Both the position numbers and the translations under genes were made by a program. A stretch of DNA of 46,489 nt from Arthrobacter sp. UNC362MFTsu5.1 (lineage in GTDB: Bacteria; Actinomycetota; Actinomycetes; Actinomycetales; Micrococcaceae), in assembly GCF_000685965.1 (NCBI RefSeq), contig NZ_JMLE01000033.1, positions 1 through 46,489 on the forward strand. The letters are read 5' to 3'. The notes beneath the pieces were generated by a model that was given only the letters and a program-made list of their open reading frames with translations, did not search any database and was not told the DNA's origin. Positions 23,403-31,268 of this stretch are shown in pieces (position 1 is the first letter of the stretch; every line of letters begins with the position of its first letter).

Positions 23403-24245
23403 TTAGAAGGCCACCGTCACGTCACCGTTGGGCCATTCCTTCTCGATGAAGGCCTTGACCTCGGGGGAGTGGAGGAGCTCGTCCAGCTTCTTGATCCGGA
23501 CGTCATCCTTGGAGTCTTCACGCCAGGCCAGGAAGTTGGCGTAGGGGTTGTTCTCCACGGACTCCACTGCGAGGGCGTCCTTGGTGCTCAGGCCGGCCTT
23601 CAGGATGAAGTTGCCGTTGATCAGGGCCAGGTCCACGGACGGGTCCTTGAGGTCGTTGATCAGCAGTTCGGGCTGGTTCTCCGAGAACTTCAGCTTCTTG
23701 GGGTTCTGCTCGTCGGTGAGGGTCAGCACCGAGGAATCGTCCTTGATGTCCTTGACGAGCCCGGCAACCTGGAGGACCTTGAGCGCCCGGACCTGGTTCG
23801 AGGGGTCGTTCGTGATGGCGACCTTGGCGCCTTCCTTGATGTCCTTGATGTCCTTGACCTTTTCGGAGAAGGCAGCGTAAGGCTCGATGTGGACGCCTTC
23901 GCCGTGGCCGAACTTGTAGCCCTTGGTCTTGACCTGGTCTTCGTACCAGGGGAGGTGCTGGTAGTAGTTGGCGTCCAGCGAACCGTCGCTCAGGGCGGTG
24001 TTCGGAGTCTGGTAGTCCTCGATCTCCTTGATGTCCAGCTTCAGGCCGGCCTTGGGCGCAAGGTCCTCGTTGAGGAATTCCAGGATCTTGGCCTGCGGGA
24101 CCGGGCTTGCACCGACGGTCAGGGTGGCGGGCTTGGCCGGGTCAAGGGTGGTGGTTTGGGCGCTGGGGCTGGAGGAACCGCCGCAGGCCGTCAGGGCCAG
24201 GGCGGTGACAATACCGGTGGCCAGGAGGGAGAGTGATTTACGCAT
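23403..24245 (-). CDS. metQ: Methionine ABC transporter substrate-binding lipoprotein MetQ
   Basis: Binds methionine outside the membrane and delivers it to MetNI. A lipoprotein signal peptide ends at the lipobox LTAC with Cys21, followed by a Ser-rich linker. The NlpA-family domain shows LTVGASPVPQAKILEF, DYQTPNTALSDGSLDANYYQHLPW, KVAITNDPSNQVRAL, and ALINGNFILKAGL; 280 residues. The start is ATG 24243-24245, with AAAGGA 9 nt upstream. It is third in the metN-metI-metQ order, with a 159-bp gap after metI that contains a 17-bp tandem duplication. Confidence 0.94.
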   Translation of the reverse strand: MRKSLSLLATGIVTALALTACGGSSSPSAQTTTLDPAKPATLTVGASPVPQAKILEFLNEDLAPKAGLKLDIKEIEDYQTPNTALSDGSLDANYYQHLPWYEDQVKTKGYKFGHGEGVHIEPYAAFSEKVKDIKDIKEGAKVAITNDPSNQVRALKVLQVAGLVKDIKDDSSVLTLTDEQNPKKLKFSENQPELLINDLKDPSVDLALINGNFILKAGLSTKDALAVESVENNPYANFLAWREDSKDDVRIKKLDELLHSPEVKAFIEKEWPNGDVTVAF

Positions 24246-24379
24246 CGGGTGCGTTCCTTTCGAATTGCTGGGAGGCCGACGGCGGGCGTGCGCCCGGCGC
24301 TGTCTCCGGCACAGATGCAGCGGGCGGCTACCTGCTGCGGTGAAGATTGCCGTGCCCGTTGGACGACGGCTGGTTCGTG

Positions 24380-24413
24380 GCGTTGGCCTGGCGGTGGCGT
24401 TGGCCTAGCGGTG
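24380..24413. repeat. 17-bp tandem duplication at the metI stop codon
   Basis: GCGTTGGCCTGGCGGTG (24380-24396) and GCGTTGGCCTAGCGGTG (24397-24413) are adjacent and differ at one base. The copy that includes the metI end (24397-24413) carries the base that makes the minus-strand TAG stop (24405-24407); the other copy reads CAG instead. Confidence 0.85.
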
Positions 24414-25076
24414 GTCGAGGCTGCGGGCGATCTGCTCGCCGACCAGCTGGATGACCTGAACGAGGACGATGATCAGGACGATGGTGACGATCATGACCGT
24501 GACATCGAATCGCTGGAAGCCGTAGTTATATGCCAGCTTCCCGAGTCCGCCGCCGCCCACCAGGCCGGCCATGGCCGAGTATCCAACCAGCGTGACCACG
24601 GTGGTGGTTGTGGCGGCTACGAGGGCCGGGAGCGATTCGCGCAGCATCACCTTGTTGATGACCTGCATTTTGGTGGACCCCATGACCTGGGCGGCATCGA
24701 TCTTGCCATGGTGGACGTCCCGGAGGCACGTCTCCACCAGGCGGGCGAAGAAGGGGATGGTCCCAATGGACAGCGAGACTGACGCCGCGATGGGCCCAAG
24801 GCTCGTGCCGGTCAGCAGGCGGGCCAGCGGAATGAGCGCCACCATCAGGATGGCGAACGGGATGGACCGGGTGATGTTGACGATGACGTCGCTCATGATC
24901 CGGTTGGTGACGGGCATCGGACGCAATCCGCCCGGCGCCGTGACGTGCAGGAAGACGCCCAGGGGCAGGCCCACCAGCACAGTAAAGAAGGCCGAAATTC
25001 CGACCATCTGCAGTGTTTCAACGATGGCTTCGGGCAGTGCCTTCGCCAGGACGGGGTTGCTGAAGATGTCGTTCAT
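24405..25076 (-). CDS. metI: Methionine ABC transporter permease MetI
   Basis: Membrane channel of the methionine importer. The 223-residue protein has five predicted helices (about 18-44, 64-88, 92-110, 148-175 and 191-213) and the ABC-permease coupling loop ...KIDAAQVMGSTKMQVINKVMLRESLP (about 124-150) with the EAA-type Gly (MGST). It is coupled to metN: the metN stop and metI start overlap by 4 nt. The stop lies within a 17-bp duplication. Confidence 0.93.
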   Translation of the reverse strand: MNDIFSNPVLAKALPEAIVETLQMVGISAFFTVLVGLPLGVFLHVTAPGGLRPMPVTNRIMSDVIVNITRSIPFAILMVALIPLARLLTGTSLGPIAASVSLSIGTIPFFARLVETCLRDVHHGKIDAAQVMGSTKMQVINKVMLRESLPALVAATTTTVVTLVGYSAMAGLVGGGGLGKLAYNYGFQRFDVTVMIVTIVLIIVLVQVIQLVGEQIARSLDHR

Positions 25077-26182
25077 GAGTTCCTTCCCGCCGCGTCGCCA
25101 AGTCCAGTCTTGTCCAAACCAGCCCGGTCCAAATCAGCCTCGTCCAGGTCCACGGCGTCCAGGTCCACGGTGTCGCTGGCTGTTGTTTTGGTCCCTGCCA
25201 GCTTGGCGCCTATTCCGCGCTGGTGGAGGTAGGCGAGGACGGCGTCGTAATCCGCATTCTCGGCCAGCTGGACACGGAGGTGCCCGAACTGCTGGCCGCC
25301 CAGCGTCTCGACGCTGCCGGCCAGGACATTGAGGTCAATGTCGAAGTGCCGTGCAACGCCGGTGAGGACAGGTTCTTTGGCGTTGTCGCCGGCGAACAGG
25401 ATTTCCAGGACCGGGCCGCCCTGCAGTGCACCCTTCAGGGGCTCCGAGGCCGGGAGCGGCAGGAGTGCCTTGGCCAGCTTGCTCTCGAGATCCCCGGCCA
25501 CGTCCTTGAGCGCCCCGTGCTCGATGATGCGGCCCTTGGACAGGAGGGATACCGAGTCGCAGACACGCTTCACGACGTTCATTTCGTGCGTGATGATCAG
25601 GACCGTGAGCTGCAAACGCTTCGTGAGGTCCTGGATCAGGTCGAGGATCTCGTCCGTGGTCGCAGGGTCCAGGGCAGAGGTGGGCTCATCGCACAACAGG
25701 ACGTCGGGCTCGGCGGCAAGTGCCCGGGCGATGCCCACCCGCTGGCGCTGCCCGCCGGACAGCTGGGAGGGGTAGGCGTTCTCGAACCCTTCCAGGCCCA
25801 CGAGGGACAGCAGGTCCGCAACCTTGGCGCGGATCTTGTCCTTCGGCGTCTTGACCAGCTCCAGGGGGTGCGCCACGTTGCCGGCCGCAGTGCGGGAGTC
25901 CATGAGGTTCGCGTGCTGGAACACCATGCCGATGCGGCGCCGGGCCGCACGGATTTCGGAGTCCCTGACGGAGCTGAGTTCCGTGCCGTCAATACTGACG
26001 GACCCCGACGTCGGACGATCCAGCAGCGTCAGGCAACGCACCAGGGTTGATTTCCCGGCGCCTGAATGGCCAATGATTCCGTGAATGGAACCTTTGGGAA
26101 CGGAAAGGGTGACGCCGTCGAGGGCAACCACTTCCTTTTTCCCCTGGCGGTAGACCTTTCGCAGGTCAGTAACTGTGATCAT
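25073..26182 (-). CDS. metN: Methionine ABC transporter ATP-binding protein MetN, with a pentapeptide-repeat tail
   Basis: ATPase that powers methionine import. Walker A GHSGAGKS (38-45), the Q-loop VFQHANLMD, signature LSGGQRQR, Walker B LLCDEPTSALDP and H-loop ITHEM are all intact. A C-terminal NIL domain (about residues 255-330), which binds methionine and inhibits transport when it is plentiful, is present. After it come five pentapeptides, VDLDA-VDLDE-ADLDR-AGLDK-TGLGD (339-363), that are not part of normal MetN. At 369 residues it is about 25 longer than the core. The start is ATG 26182, with AGGA 3 nt upstream. Confidence 0.94.
   Translation of the reverse strand: MITVTDLRKVYRQGKKEVVALDGVTLSVPKGSIHGIIGHSGAGKSTLVRCLTLLDRPTSGSVSIDGTELSSVRDSEIRAARRRIGMVFQHANLMDSRTAAGNVAHPLELVKTPKDKIRAKVADLLSLVGLEGFENAYPSQLSGGQRQRVGIARALAAEPDVLLCDEPTSALDPATTDEILDLIQDLTKRLQLTVLIITHEMNVVKRVCDSVSLLSKGRIIEHGALKDVAGDLESKLAKALLPLPASEPLKGALQGGPVLEILFAGDNAKEPVLTGVARHFDIDLNVLAGSVETLGGQQFGHLRVQLAENADYDAVLAYLHQRGIGAKLAGTKTTASDTVDLDAVDLDEADLDRAGLDKTGLGDAAGRNS
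25094..25168 (-). repeat. 15-bp repeats coding the MetN pentapeptide tail
   Basis: Five 15-bp units encode MetN residues 339-363. The first two are near-identical at DNA level, and the later units diverge. The A(D/N)LxX-like pattern resembles pentapeptide-repeat proteins but is short. Confidence 0.8.
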
Positions 26183-26232
26183 TTATCCTCAGGAGGTTGG
26201 CCTCGGGCAGGGCATAGCACAAGCACGCTTTT

Positions 26233-26315
26233 GAACTTAATTATGTCAGCGGAGCCCTTGGCGAGTCACTTCCGCAGTATGTTCGGTGTAATGATCTGGC
26301 CGCCGCATTAAGTTC
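26233..26315 (-). promoter_or_regulatory. Spaced 9-bp inverted repeat upstream of metN
   Basis: GAACTTAAT at 26233-26241 and its exact complement ATTAAGTTC at 26307-26315 flank 65 nt. The near arm overlaps the metN -10 box. The arms could be two operator sites or the closing stem of an RNA. A 5-bp GCGGA/TCCGC stem also lies inside. Confidence 0.4.
26240..26269 (-). promoter_or_regulatory. Candidate metN promoter
   Basis: On the minus strand, -35 GTGACT (26269-26264), an 18-nt spacer and -10 CATAAT (26245-26240), a 5/6 match. Transcription would start near 26233, leaving a leader of about 50 nt before the metN ATG. Confidence 0.5.
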
Positions 26316-26467
26316 CGATTCGAAGCGATTGCCGCGCTGCCCGTGCGGCCGTACTGTGACAGGCAAAATTGCACCGGCTACCTGAGCCGGCCGGTAACCT
26401 TGCCGGGCACTGTGATCCTCGTCCCAGACCGTGTCCTTTTCCCGGGGTGACCGGGTTGGTACTGCGC

Positions 26468-27229
26468 CTAGAAGTCGCCCCCGCTGGCGTCTTCGGGCGG
26501 CAGGACCGGCCATTCGCCCTCGATCACGGCGGCGGGCTTGGTCTTGCGGAGATACGTCTGGAAGTCCGCGGCCTGGCTGGCCGCCCATCCCACCTGCAGC
26601 TGGTGGAGCTGACCGGCGGCCATGCGGAGCTTCGGGAACTTGCCGGCCATCGCGTCCAGCATTCGAAGCGTCGCGAGGGCGTCCGCTGCCGACGTGTGGG
26701 CGTTGTCGAGATTGACGTCGTACTCTTCGCAGAGTGCGGTCAGTGTCCTCTTGCCCTTGCGGTACCGGTCCACCTGCTTGTTCATGATGTACGGATCCAG
26801 GACCGGGAAGCGGTCCAGTTGCGGAATGCCGTAGCGGGCCGACTCGGCCGCCAGCACCGTGAAGTCATAGCTTGCGTTGAACGCAATAACCGGAACACCG
26901 TCGTCGAACAATCCCTGCAGCACCGAGGCGAGCTCACGGGTCACTTCCGCGGCCGGGCGGCCCTCCTGGCGGGCCCGTTCGGTGGTTACACCGTGCACCT
27001 CGCTGGCTTCGGCGGGGATCTCGATTCCGGGATCCGCGAGCCATTCATGCTCCTTGATGACGCTTCCATCGGCATCCACCACGGTGACCGACGCCGTAAC
27101 GATCCTGGCGGCACGCGAGTTGCGGCCGGTGGTCTCCAGATCGAAGGCGGCCCGGGGCCGTGTGTCCCATGTGCCGCTGGTGGTGCCGCTGCCAGTGGTG
27201 ATGCTGATGCTGGTGTTCCTGGTGCTCAT
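26468..27229 (-). CDS. DEDDh 3'-5' exonuclease (DnaQ/RNase T family)
   Basis: A 253-residue exonuclease with all catalytic residues of the DEDDh type: D30 and E32 in FDLETTG, D122 in NASYDFTVL, H178 in NAHTSAADA and D183. It is probably a DNA repair or proofreading-type nuclease, but not the polymerase III epsilon subunit by context. The N terminus (about 1-25) is Ser/Thr/Gly low-complexity. The start ATG 27227-27229 is supported by TAGTTT exactly 6 nt upstream, a leaderless arrangement. It is divergent from the alkyltransferase-like gene. Confidence 0.88.
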   Translation of the reverse strand: MSTRNTSISITTGSGTTSGTWDTRPRAAFDLETTGRNSRAARIVTASVTVVDADGSVIKEHEWLADPGIEIPAEASEVHGVTTERARQEGRPAAEVTRELASVLQGLFDDGVPVIAFNASYDFTVLAAESARYGIPQLDRFPVLDPYIMNKQVDRYRKGKRTLTALCEEYDVNLDNAHTSAADALATLRMLDAMAGKFPKLRMAAGQLHQLQVGWAASQAADFQTYLRKTKPAAVIEGEWPVLPPEDASGGDF

Positions 27230-27235
27230 AGTTCA

Positions 27236-27241
27236 AAACTA
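27236..27241 (-). promoter_or_regulatory. -10 box of the exonuclease gene (leaderless)
   Basis: TAGTTT on the minus strand, followed by 6 nt and the ATG at 27229. No Shine-Dalgarno sequence is present. Confidence 0.5.
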
Positions 27242-27369
27242 CCCGCTGCCTCTGACACTTTTGCGCCAGGCCGTGGGCGTGCCGCCCGCCGGCGGTCCGG
27301 TTGCCCCGCGGGTGGCCGCTTCCCGGGCGGCCGCCCACACGTGCCGCCTCGCGGATGCCGGGGAACCGC

Positions 27370-27375
27370 TACGCT
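27370..27375 (+). promoter_or_regulatory. -10 box of the alkyltransferase-like gene and adnAB (leaderless)
   Basis: TACGCT, then 6 nt, then ATG at 27382. It would be the promoter for the ATL-adnA-adnB operon, because those genes follow with overlapping ends. Confidence 0.5.
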
Positions 27376-27381
27376 GGATTC

Positions 27382-27798
27382 ATGCGCACGGAGTATGTCG
27401 AGGCGGTACTGTCCGTGGTTCAACTGGTTCCCACGGGATCAGCTGTGGCATATGGCGACGTTGCCGAGCTCCTTGGTTCCGGCGGTGCGCGGCAGGTGGG
27501 CGCGGTGATGAGCCACCACGGCAGCGCCGTCCCCTGGTGGCGGGTCCTGAGGGCGAGCGGCGAAGCACCGCAGGGACTTGAAGCCGAAGCCCTGACCTAC
27601 TATCTCCGGGAAGGCACCCCGCTCCTGGGCCGCTACCTGGACTTCGTCCGGACCGGCGAAGGCCGGTGGCGCGTTGACCTTGCGGAAGCGCGCTGGGCGC
27701 CGCTGGACAGTGACTTCGACCTCATTGACCTGATTGCAGAGCGGCTGGAGCGGCGGCTCCATAAAATGTCAGCCCCCAATGATGAAATGACTGTGTGA
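27382..27798 (+). CDS. Alkyltransferase-like (ATL) DNA-binding protein
   Basis: A 138-residue relative of O6-alkylguanine-DNA alkyltransferase without the reactive cysteine. The PCHRV active-site motif reads P51-W-W-R-V55, so Trp stands in the Cys position, as in E. coli YbaZ-type ATL proteins. The helix-turn-helix region (YGDVAELLGSGGARQVGAVM) with the Arg finger R37 is kept. ATLs bind alkylated guanine and hand it to other repair pathways, such as nucleotide excision repair. Here the stop overlaps the adnA GTG start (GTGA), so the protein is made together with a helicase-nuclease. A C-terminal acidic extension (about 100-138) is not part of the core. Confidence 0.9.
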   Translation: MRTEYVEAVLSVVQLVPTGSAVAYGDVAELLGSGGARQVGAVMSHHGSAVPWWRVLRASGEAPQGLEAEALTYYLREGTPLLGRYLDFVRTGEGRWRVDLAEARWAPLDSDFDLIDLIAERLERRLHKMSAPNDEMTV

Positions 27799-30700
27799 CA
27801 CTTACCAACGACTCCCCTGAGATTCAGTCGGGACAGCGGATCCAGACAGGACAGAGGATCGAGTCCGGGCGGGCAGACGGATCAACAGGCCGGATAACGG
27901 TCGGCAGGCCCGCTGGAACGGCAGCCGGACTGAGGCTCCTTCCACCCAGGCAGGTCCTCAACGTCGTTCCGGCATTGTCACCGGACCAGCAGGCGGCCGT
28001 GGATGTCCCGCACGGGTCCGGTCCGGTTCTGGTACCGGGTGCCCCGGGCACCGGAAAATCCACCGTCCTCATAGAAGTGGCCGTGCGCCGGGCCGAGCGC
28101 GACGGCGTGGATCCCGAAAGAATGCTGGTGCTGGCGCCGAGCCGCCTCGCAGCCGACTCCCTCAGGGACCGCTTTACGGCCCGGCTCAACCGGAGCCTCA
28201 GCACGACGCCGGCACGCACCTGGGCATCGTATGCCTTCGATCTGATCCGGCGTGCCAAAGCGGAAGGCATCCTTCCGCTGCCGCGACCGCCGCGGCTGCT
28301 TTCAGGGCCCGAGCAGGACCTCATCATCAAGGAATTGCTTGAAGGCCACGCCCTTCCTGGCCTTGAACTGCCCTGGCCGGAAGACCTGGGCGCCGCACTG
28401 GAAACCCGTGGCTTCCGCCATGAGGTACGCCAGCTCTTTGACCGGATCATTGAGTCCGGCCGGACGCCCGACGACCTGGTGGAGCTGGCCGGACAGTGCA
28501 ACCGTCCGGACTGGATCGCTGCGGCGGCGCTGTATGCGGAGTACCGCGACGTCCTGGACCTGCGCATGCCGGAGGCCTTCGACCCCGCGGGAATCATCAC
28601 GGCGGCACGCCAGATCTTCCAGGACTCGCCCGAATTCCTGGCCGCCGAGCGGGAACGCCTGCAGCTGATTCTGGTGGACGACATCCAGGAAGCCAACCCG
28701 GCAGTGTTCGAGCTGCTGGCCGATATCGCGGCAGGCAAGGATGTCTATGTGACGTCGTCCCCGGACACCGTTGTCCAGGGATTCCGCGGCGCCAGGCCCG
28801 ACCTCACGGCTGAATTGCCGCACCTGCTGGCTTCCGCCGGCGCCCCCGGCGAGGGCCTCCGGGATCCTTCGGCGGCGGACACAGTCCTGGAACGCCCGCT
28901 CCGGGTGACTCACCGCCACGCTCCCGCCGTCGCCCAGGCCTGGCTTGAGGTGGCGGCACGCATCTCACAACGTGCGGGTGGCCGCTCGGCCCGCAGGCTG
29001 GAAAGCGCCGAACCCGCCGGCGGCCAGCGGCAGCAGGGCCAGCAGAATGGTGTCCCTGTCCGTGGTGATGTGGAGGGCCACGTCCTCCCTTCTCCGGTCC
29101 AGGAGCTGCGCTATGTGGCGCAGCGCATCCTCGATGCGCACCTTAGCCAGGGCCGGGAGCTTGGCGACATCGCGGTGATTGTGCGGAACGGCGGGCAGCT
29201 GAACCAATTGCAGCGCCACCTGGCCGGCCACGGCATTCCAGTGCGGGTTCCCGTGGCCGAATCCGCGGTCCGGGATGAAGTGGCAGTGCGGCCGCTGCTT
29301 GATGCCTACGCCGTGGCGCTGGATCCTGCCGCGCTGACCCCGGAGTCGGCTGTGGCGCTGCTGACGTCCCGGATCGGCGGAGCGACCTCCATCGAATTGC
29401 GCCGCCTGCGCCAGTCCCTGCGCCGCGAGGAGATCCTCGGCGGCGGCGGCCGCACCAGTGATGCACTGCTTGTCGAGTCGCTGCTGGAACCGGGCGCGCT
29501 GGCGACTACGGGTATCGAAGGCCGCTCTGCCCGCCGTGTCGCGCGCATGATCGAGGCCGGTCGGGTGGCGGCGGCAGCGCCGGGCGGAAACGCGGAAACA
29601 GTGCTCTGGGCGCTCTGGAACTCCACCGGACTTGCCGCACGCTGGACCGACGCGGCATTGACCGGCGGCGCAGCAGGGGCCAGGGCTGACCGCGACCTGG
29701 ACGCCATGATGGCGCTGTTCCATACTGCCGAACGCTACGTGGACCAGTTGCCAGGGTCGGGCCCGGATCAGTTCCTGGAGTATCTGCTCAGCCAGGAGCT
29801 GCCCATGGACACCCTGGCGGCCCGGGCGCAGCTGGAGGACGCGGTGGAACTCATGACGCCGGCGAGTGCTGCCGGACGTGAATGGCCCGTCGTCATTATT
29901 TCCGGCCTGCAGGAGGGGGTGTGGCCCAACACCAGGCTCCGCGGGGAGCTTCTGGGCAGCACGCTGTTCGCTGACGCCGTTGAGCACGGGGTGGAACACG
30001 CCCTGCAGCTGGGGCCCATCAGCAGGCTGCGCGAAATCCGGTACGACGAACTCCGCAGCTTCTCCACGGCAGTCTCCCGGGCACGGGAAGTGCTGATCTG
30101 CACGGCTGTGTCGTCGGAGGACGAACAGCCCTCCTCCTTCCTGGACTACGTGGCCCCGCTGCGTCCCGGGCAGGATAGGCGCACCTTCACCCCGGTGGAG
30201 CGGCCCATGACCCTCCGTGCCCTAGTTGCCGAACTTCGGCAGCACGCGCAACTGGACGGGAAGTCGGTCGCCGAATCCGTCGAGGCCGCCAGGGTCCTTG
30301 GGCGGCTGGCCGTGGCCGAACCATCCGTGCCCGGCGCCAATCCCGACTCCTGGTGGGGGCTCGCCCCGCTGTCTTCGGGGGAGCGGATTGTCCCGGCGGG
30401 GGGAACTGTGTTCGTCTCGCCGTCCAAAGTGGAGACGGTCCAAAAGTCTCCGCTCGACTGGTTCATTCAGGCTGCCGGCGGAGAAGCGGCCACCGACTTT
30501 GCCAGGAGCCTGGGCACGCTGGTCCACGCCATCGCGCAGGACCTGCCGGATGCGTCGGGATCGGAATACGTTGCTGAGCTGGTCCGGCGATGGCCCGCAC
30601 TGGGCATGAAGGACAACTGGGAGGGCAAGCTGGATTTCCAGCGCGCCGAGGGCATGGTCCGGAAGCTGGCCCAGTACATCCTGGTCATGCGCAGTGAAGG

Positions 30701-31268
30701 CAGGAGCCTTGTCGGTGTCGAGCTGGACTTCGAAGTGAAACTGGCGGATATCGTGGACGTTCCGCAGCCGGGACAGCCGGGGCAGCCGGCGGAAACGGCC
30801 GCTGACCCTGAGACCAGGTCCGCTGTTCTCCGCGGACAAGTCGACCGGCTGGAAATCGATGCCGAAGGGCGGCTGGTGATCGTGGACCTCAAGACCGGCA
30901 AGCGCCAGCCGTCGAAAGCTGATCTCGCGCGCCACCCGCAGCTGGGTTCCTACCAGGCTGCGGTACTGGCCGGAGGGTTCGTGGAAGCGGGCACGGTGGC
31001 CCTTCAGCCGGGCGGCGTACAGCCGGGCGGGGCCGTGCTTGCCCAGCTTGGCACGGGCAACAAGGGCCCCGGCATCCAGGTCCAGGAGCCGCTGGACAGC
31101 TCCGAGAACAACTGGGCTCTGGACATGGTGAACGAGGCCGCACGGCTTATGTCCGGCAGCGTTTTTGAAGCCCGCCACGATCCGGCCAAGTCAGGCCACG
31201 GCGGCCACGGCTGCCGGTTGCCTGAGGTCTGTCCCCTTTGCCTTCGCGGAAAGCAGGTTACTGAATGA
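27795..31268 (+). CDS. adnA: AdnA-like helicase-nuclease subunit (double-strand break resection)
   Basis: One half of the AdnAB motor-nuclease that resects double-strand breaks in Actinobacteria. The 1157-residue protein has an N-terminal UvrD-like motor: GAPGTGKST (82-90), but a degenerate motif II, D295-D-I-Q298-E, instead of DEFQD. The C-terminal RecB-like nuclease has D1017 (GQVDRLEID), D1031-x-K1033 (VDLKTGK) and QLGSYQ. Three Cys at the C terminus (C1140, C1146, C1149) look like part of an iron-sulfur site, but the usual upstream Cys-Pro is Ser885-Pro (KSPLDWF). GTG 27795 overlaps the ATL stop. The name follows order and architecture as in M. tuberculosis Rv3202c/Rv3201c. Confidence 0.88.
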   Translation: MTLTNDSPEIQSGQRIQTGQRIESGRADGSTGRITVGRPAGTAAGLRLLPPRQVLNVVPALSPDQQAAVDVPHGSGPVLVPGAPGTGKSTVLIEVAVRRAERDGVDPERMLVLAPSRLAADSLRDRFTARLNRSLSTTPARTWASYAFDLIRRAKAEGILPLPRPPRLLSGPEQDLIIKELLEGHALPGLELPWPEDLGAALETRGFRHEVRQLFDRIIESGRTPDDLVELAGQCNRPDWIAAAALYAEYRDVLDLRMPEAFDPAGIITAARQIFQDSPEFLAAERERLQLILVDDIQEANPAVFELLADIAAGKDVYVTSSPDTVVQGFRGARPDLTAELPHLLASAGAPGEGLRDPSAADTVLERPLRVTHRHAPAVAQAWLEVAARISQRAGGRSARRLESAEPAGGQRQQGQQNGVPVRGDVEGHVLPSPVQELRYVAQRILDAHLSQGRELGDIAVIVRNGGQLNQLQRHLAGHGIPVRVPVAESAVRDEVAVRPLLDAYAVALDPAALTPESAVALLTSRIGGATSIELRRLRQSLRREEILGGGGRTSDALLVESLLEPGALATTGIEGRSARRVARMIEAGRVAAAAPGGNAETVLWALWNSTGLAARWTDAALTGGAAGARADRDLDAMMALFHTAERYVDQLPGSGPDQFLEYLLSQELPMDTLAARAQLEDAVELMTPASAAGREWPVVIISGLQEGVWPNTRLRGELLGSTLFADAVEHGVEHALQLGPISRLREIRYDELRSFSTAVSRAREVLICTAVSSEDEQPSSFLDYVAPLRPGQDRRTFTPVERPMTLRALVAELRQHAQLDGKSVAESVEAARVLGRLAVAEPSVPGANPDSWWGLAPLSSGERIVPAGGTVFVSPSKVETVQKSPLDWFIQAAGGEAATDFARSLGTLVHAIAQDLPDASGSEYVAELVRRWPALGMKDNWEGKLDFQRAEGMVRKLAQYILVMRSEGRSLVGVELDFEVKLADIVDVPQPGQPGQPAETAADPETRSAVLRGQVDRLEIDAEGRLVIVDLKTGKRQPSKADLARHPQLGSYQAAVLAGGFVEAGTVALQPGGVQPGGAVLAQLGTGNKGPGIQVQEPLDSSENNWALDMVNEAARLMSGSVFEARHDPAKSGHGGHGCRLPEVCPLCLRGKQVTE

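Larger units (their letters stand above)
26183..26467. other. Intergenic region between metN and the exonuclease gene
   Basis: No gene is credible here. The metN-proximal half holds a probable metN promoter and a spaced inverted repeat (separate entries). I looked for an S-box, SAM-IV or T-box leader on the minus strand and did not recognise one. A small hairpin CCGGCT-ACCTG-AGCCGG lies at 26374-26390, without a T-run. Confidence 0.5.

Noticed and set aside
26183..26467. A SAM-sensing riboswitch or T-box before metNIQ
   Set aside because: I looked for conserved S-box, SAM-IV and T-box cores on the minus strand and did not find them. Only a promoter and an inverted repeat are supported.
27382..27798. 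An active O6-methylguanine methyltransferase
   Set aside because: The acceptor Cys of PCHR is Trp (PWWRV), so it cannot accept alkyl groups; it is an alkyltransferase-like binding protein.
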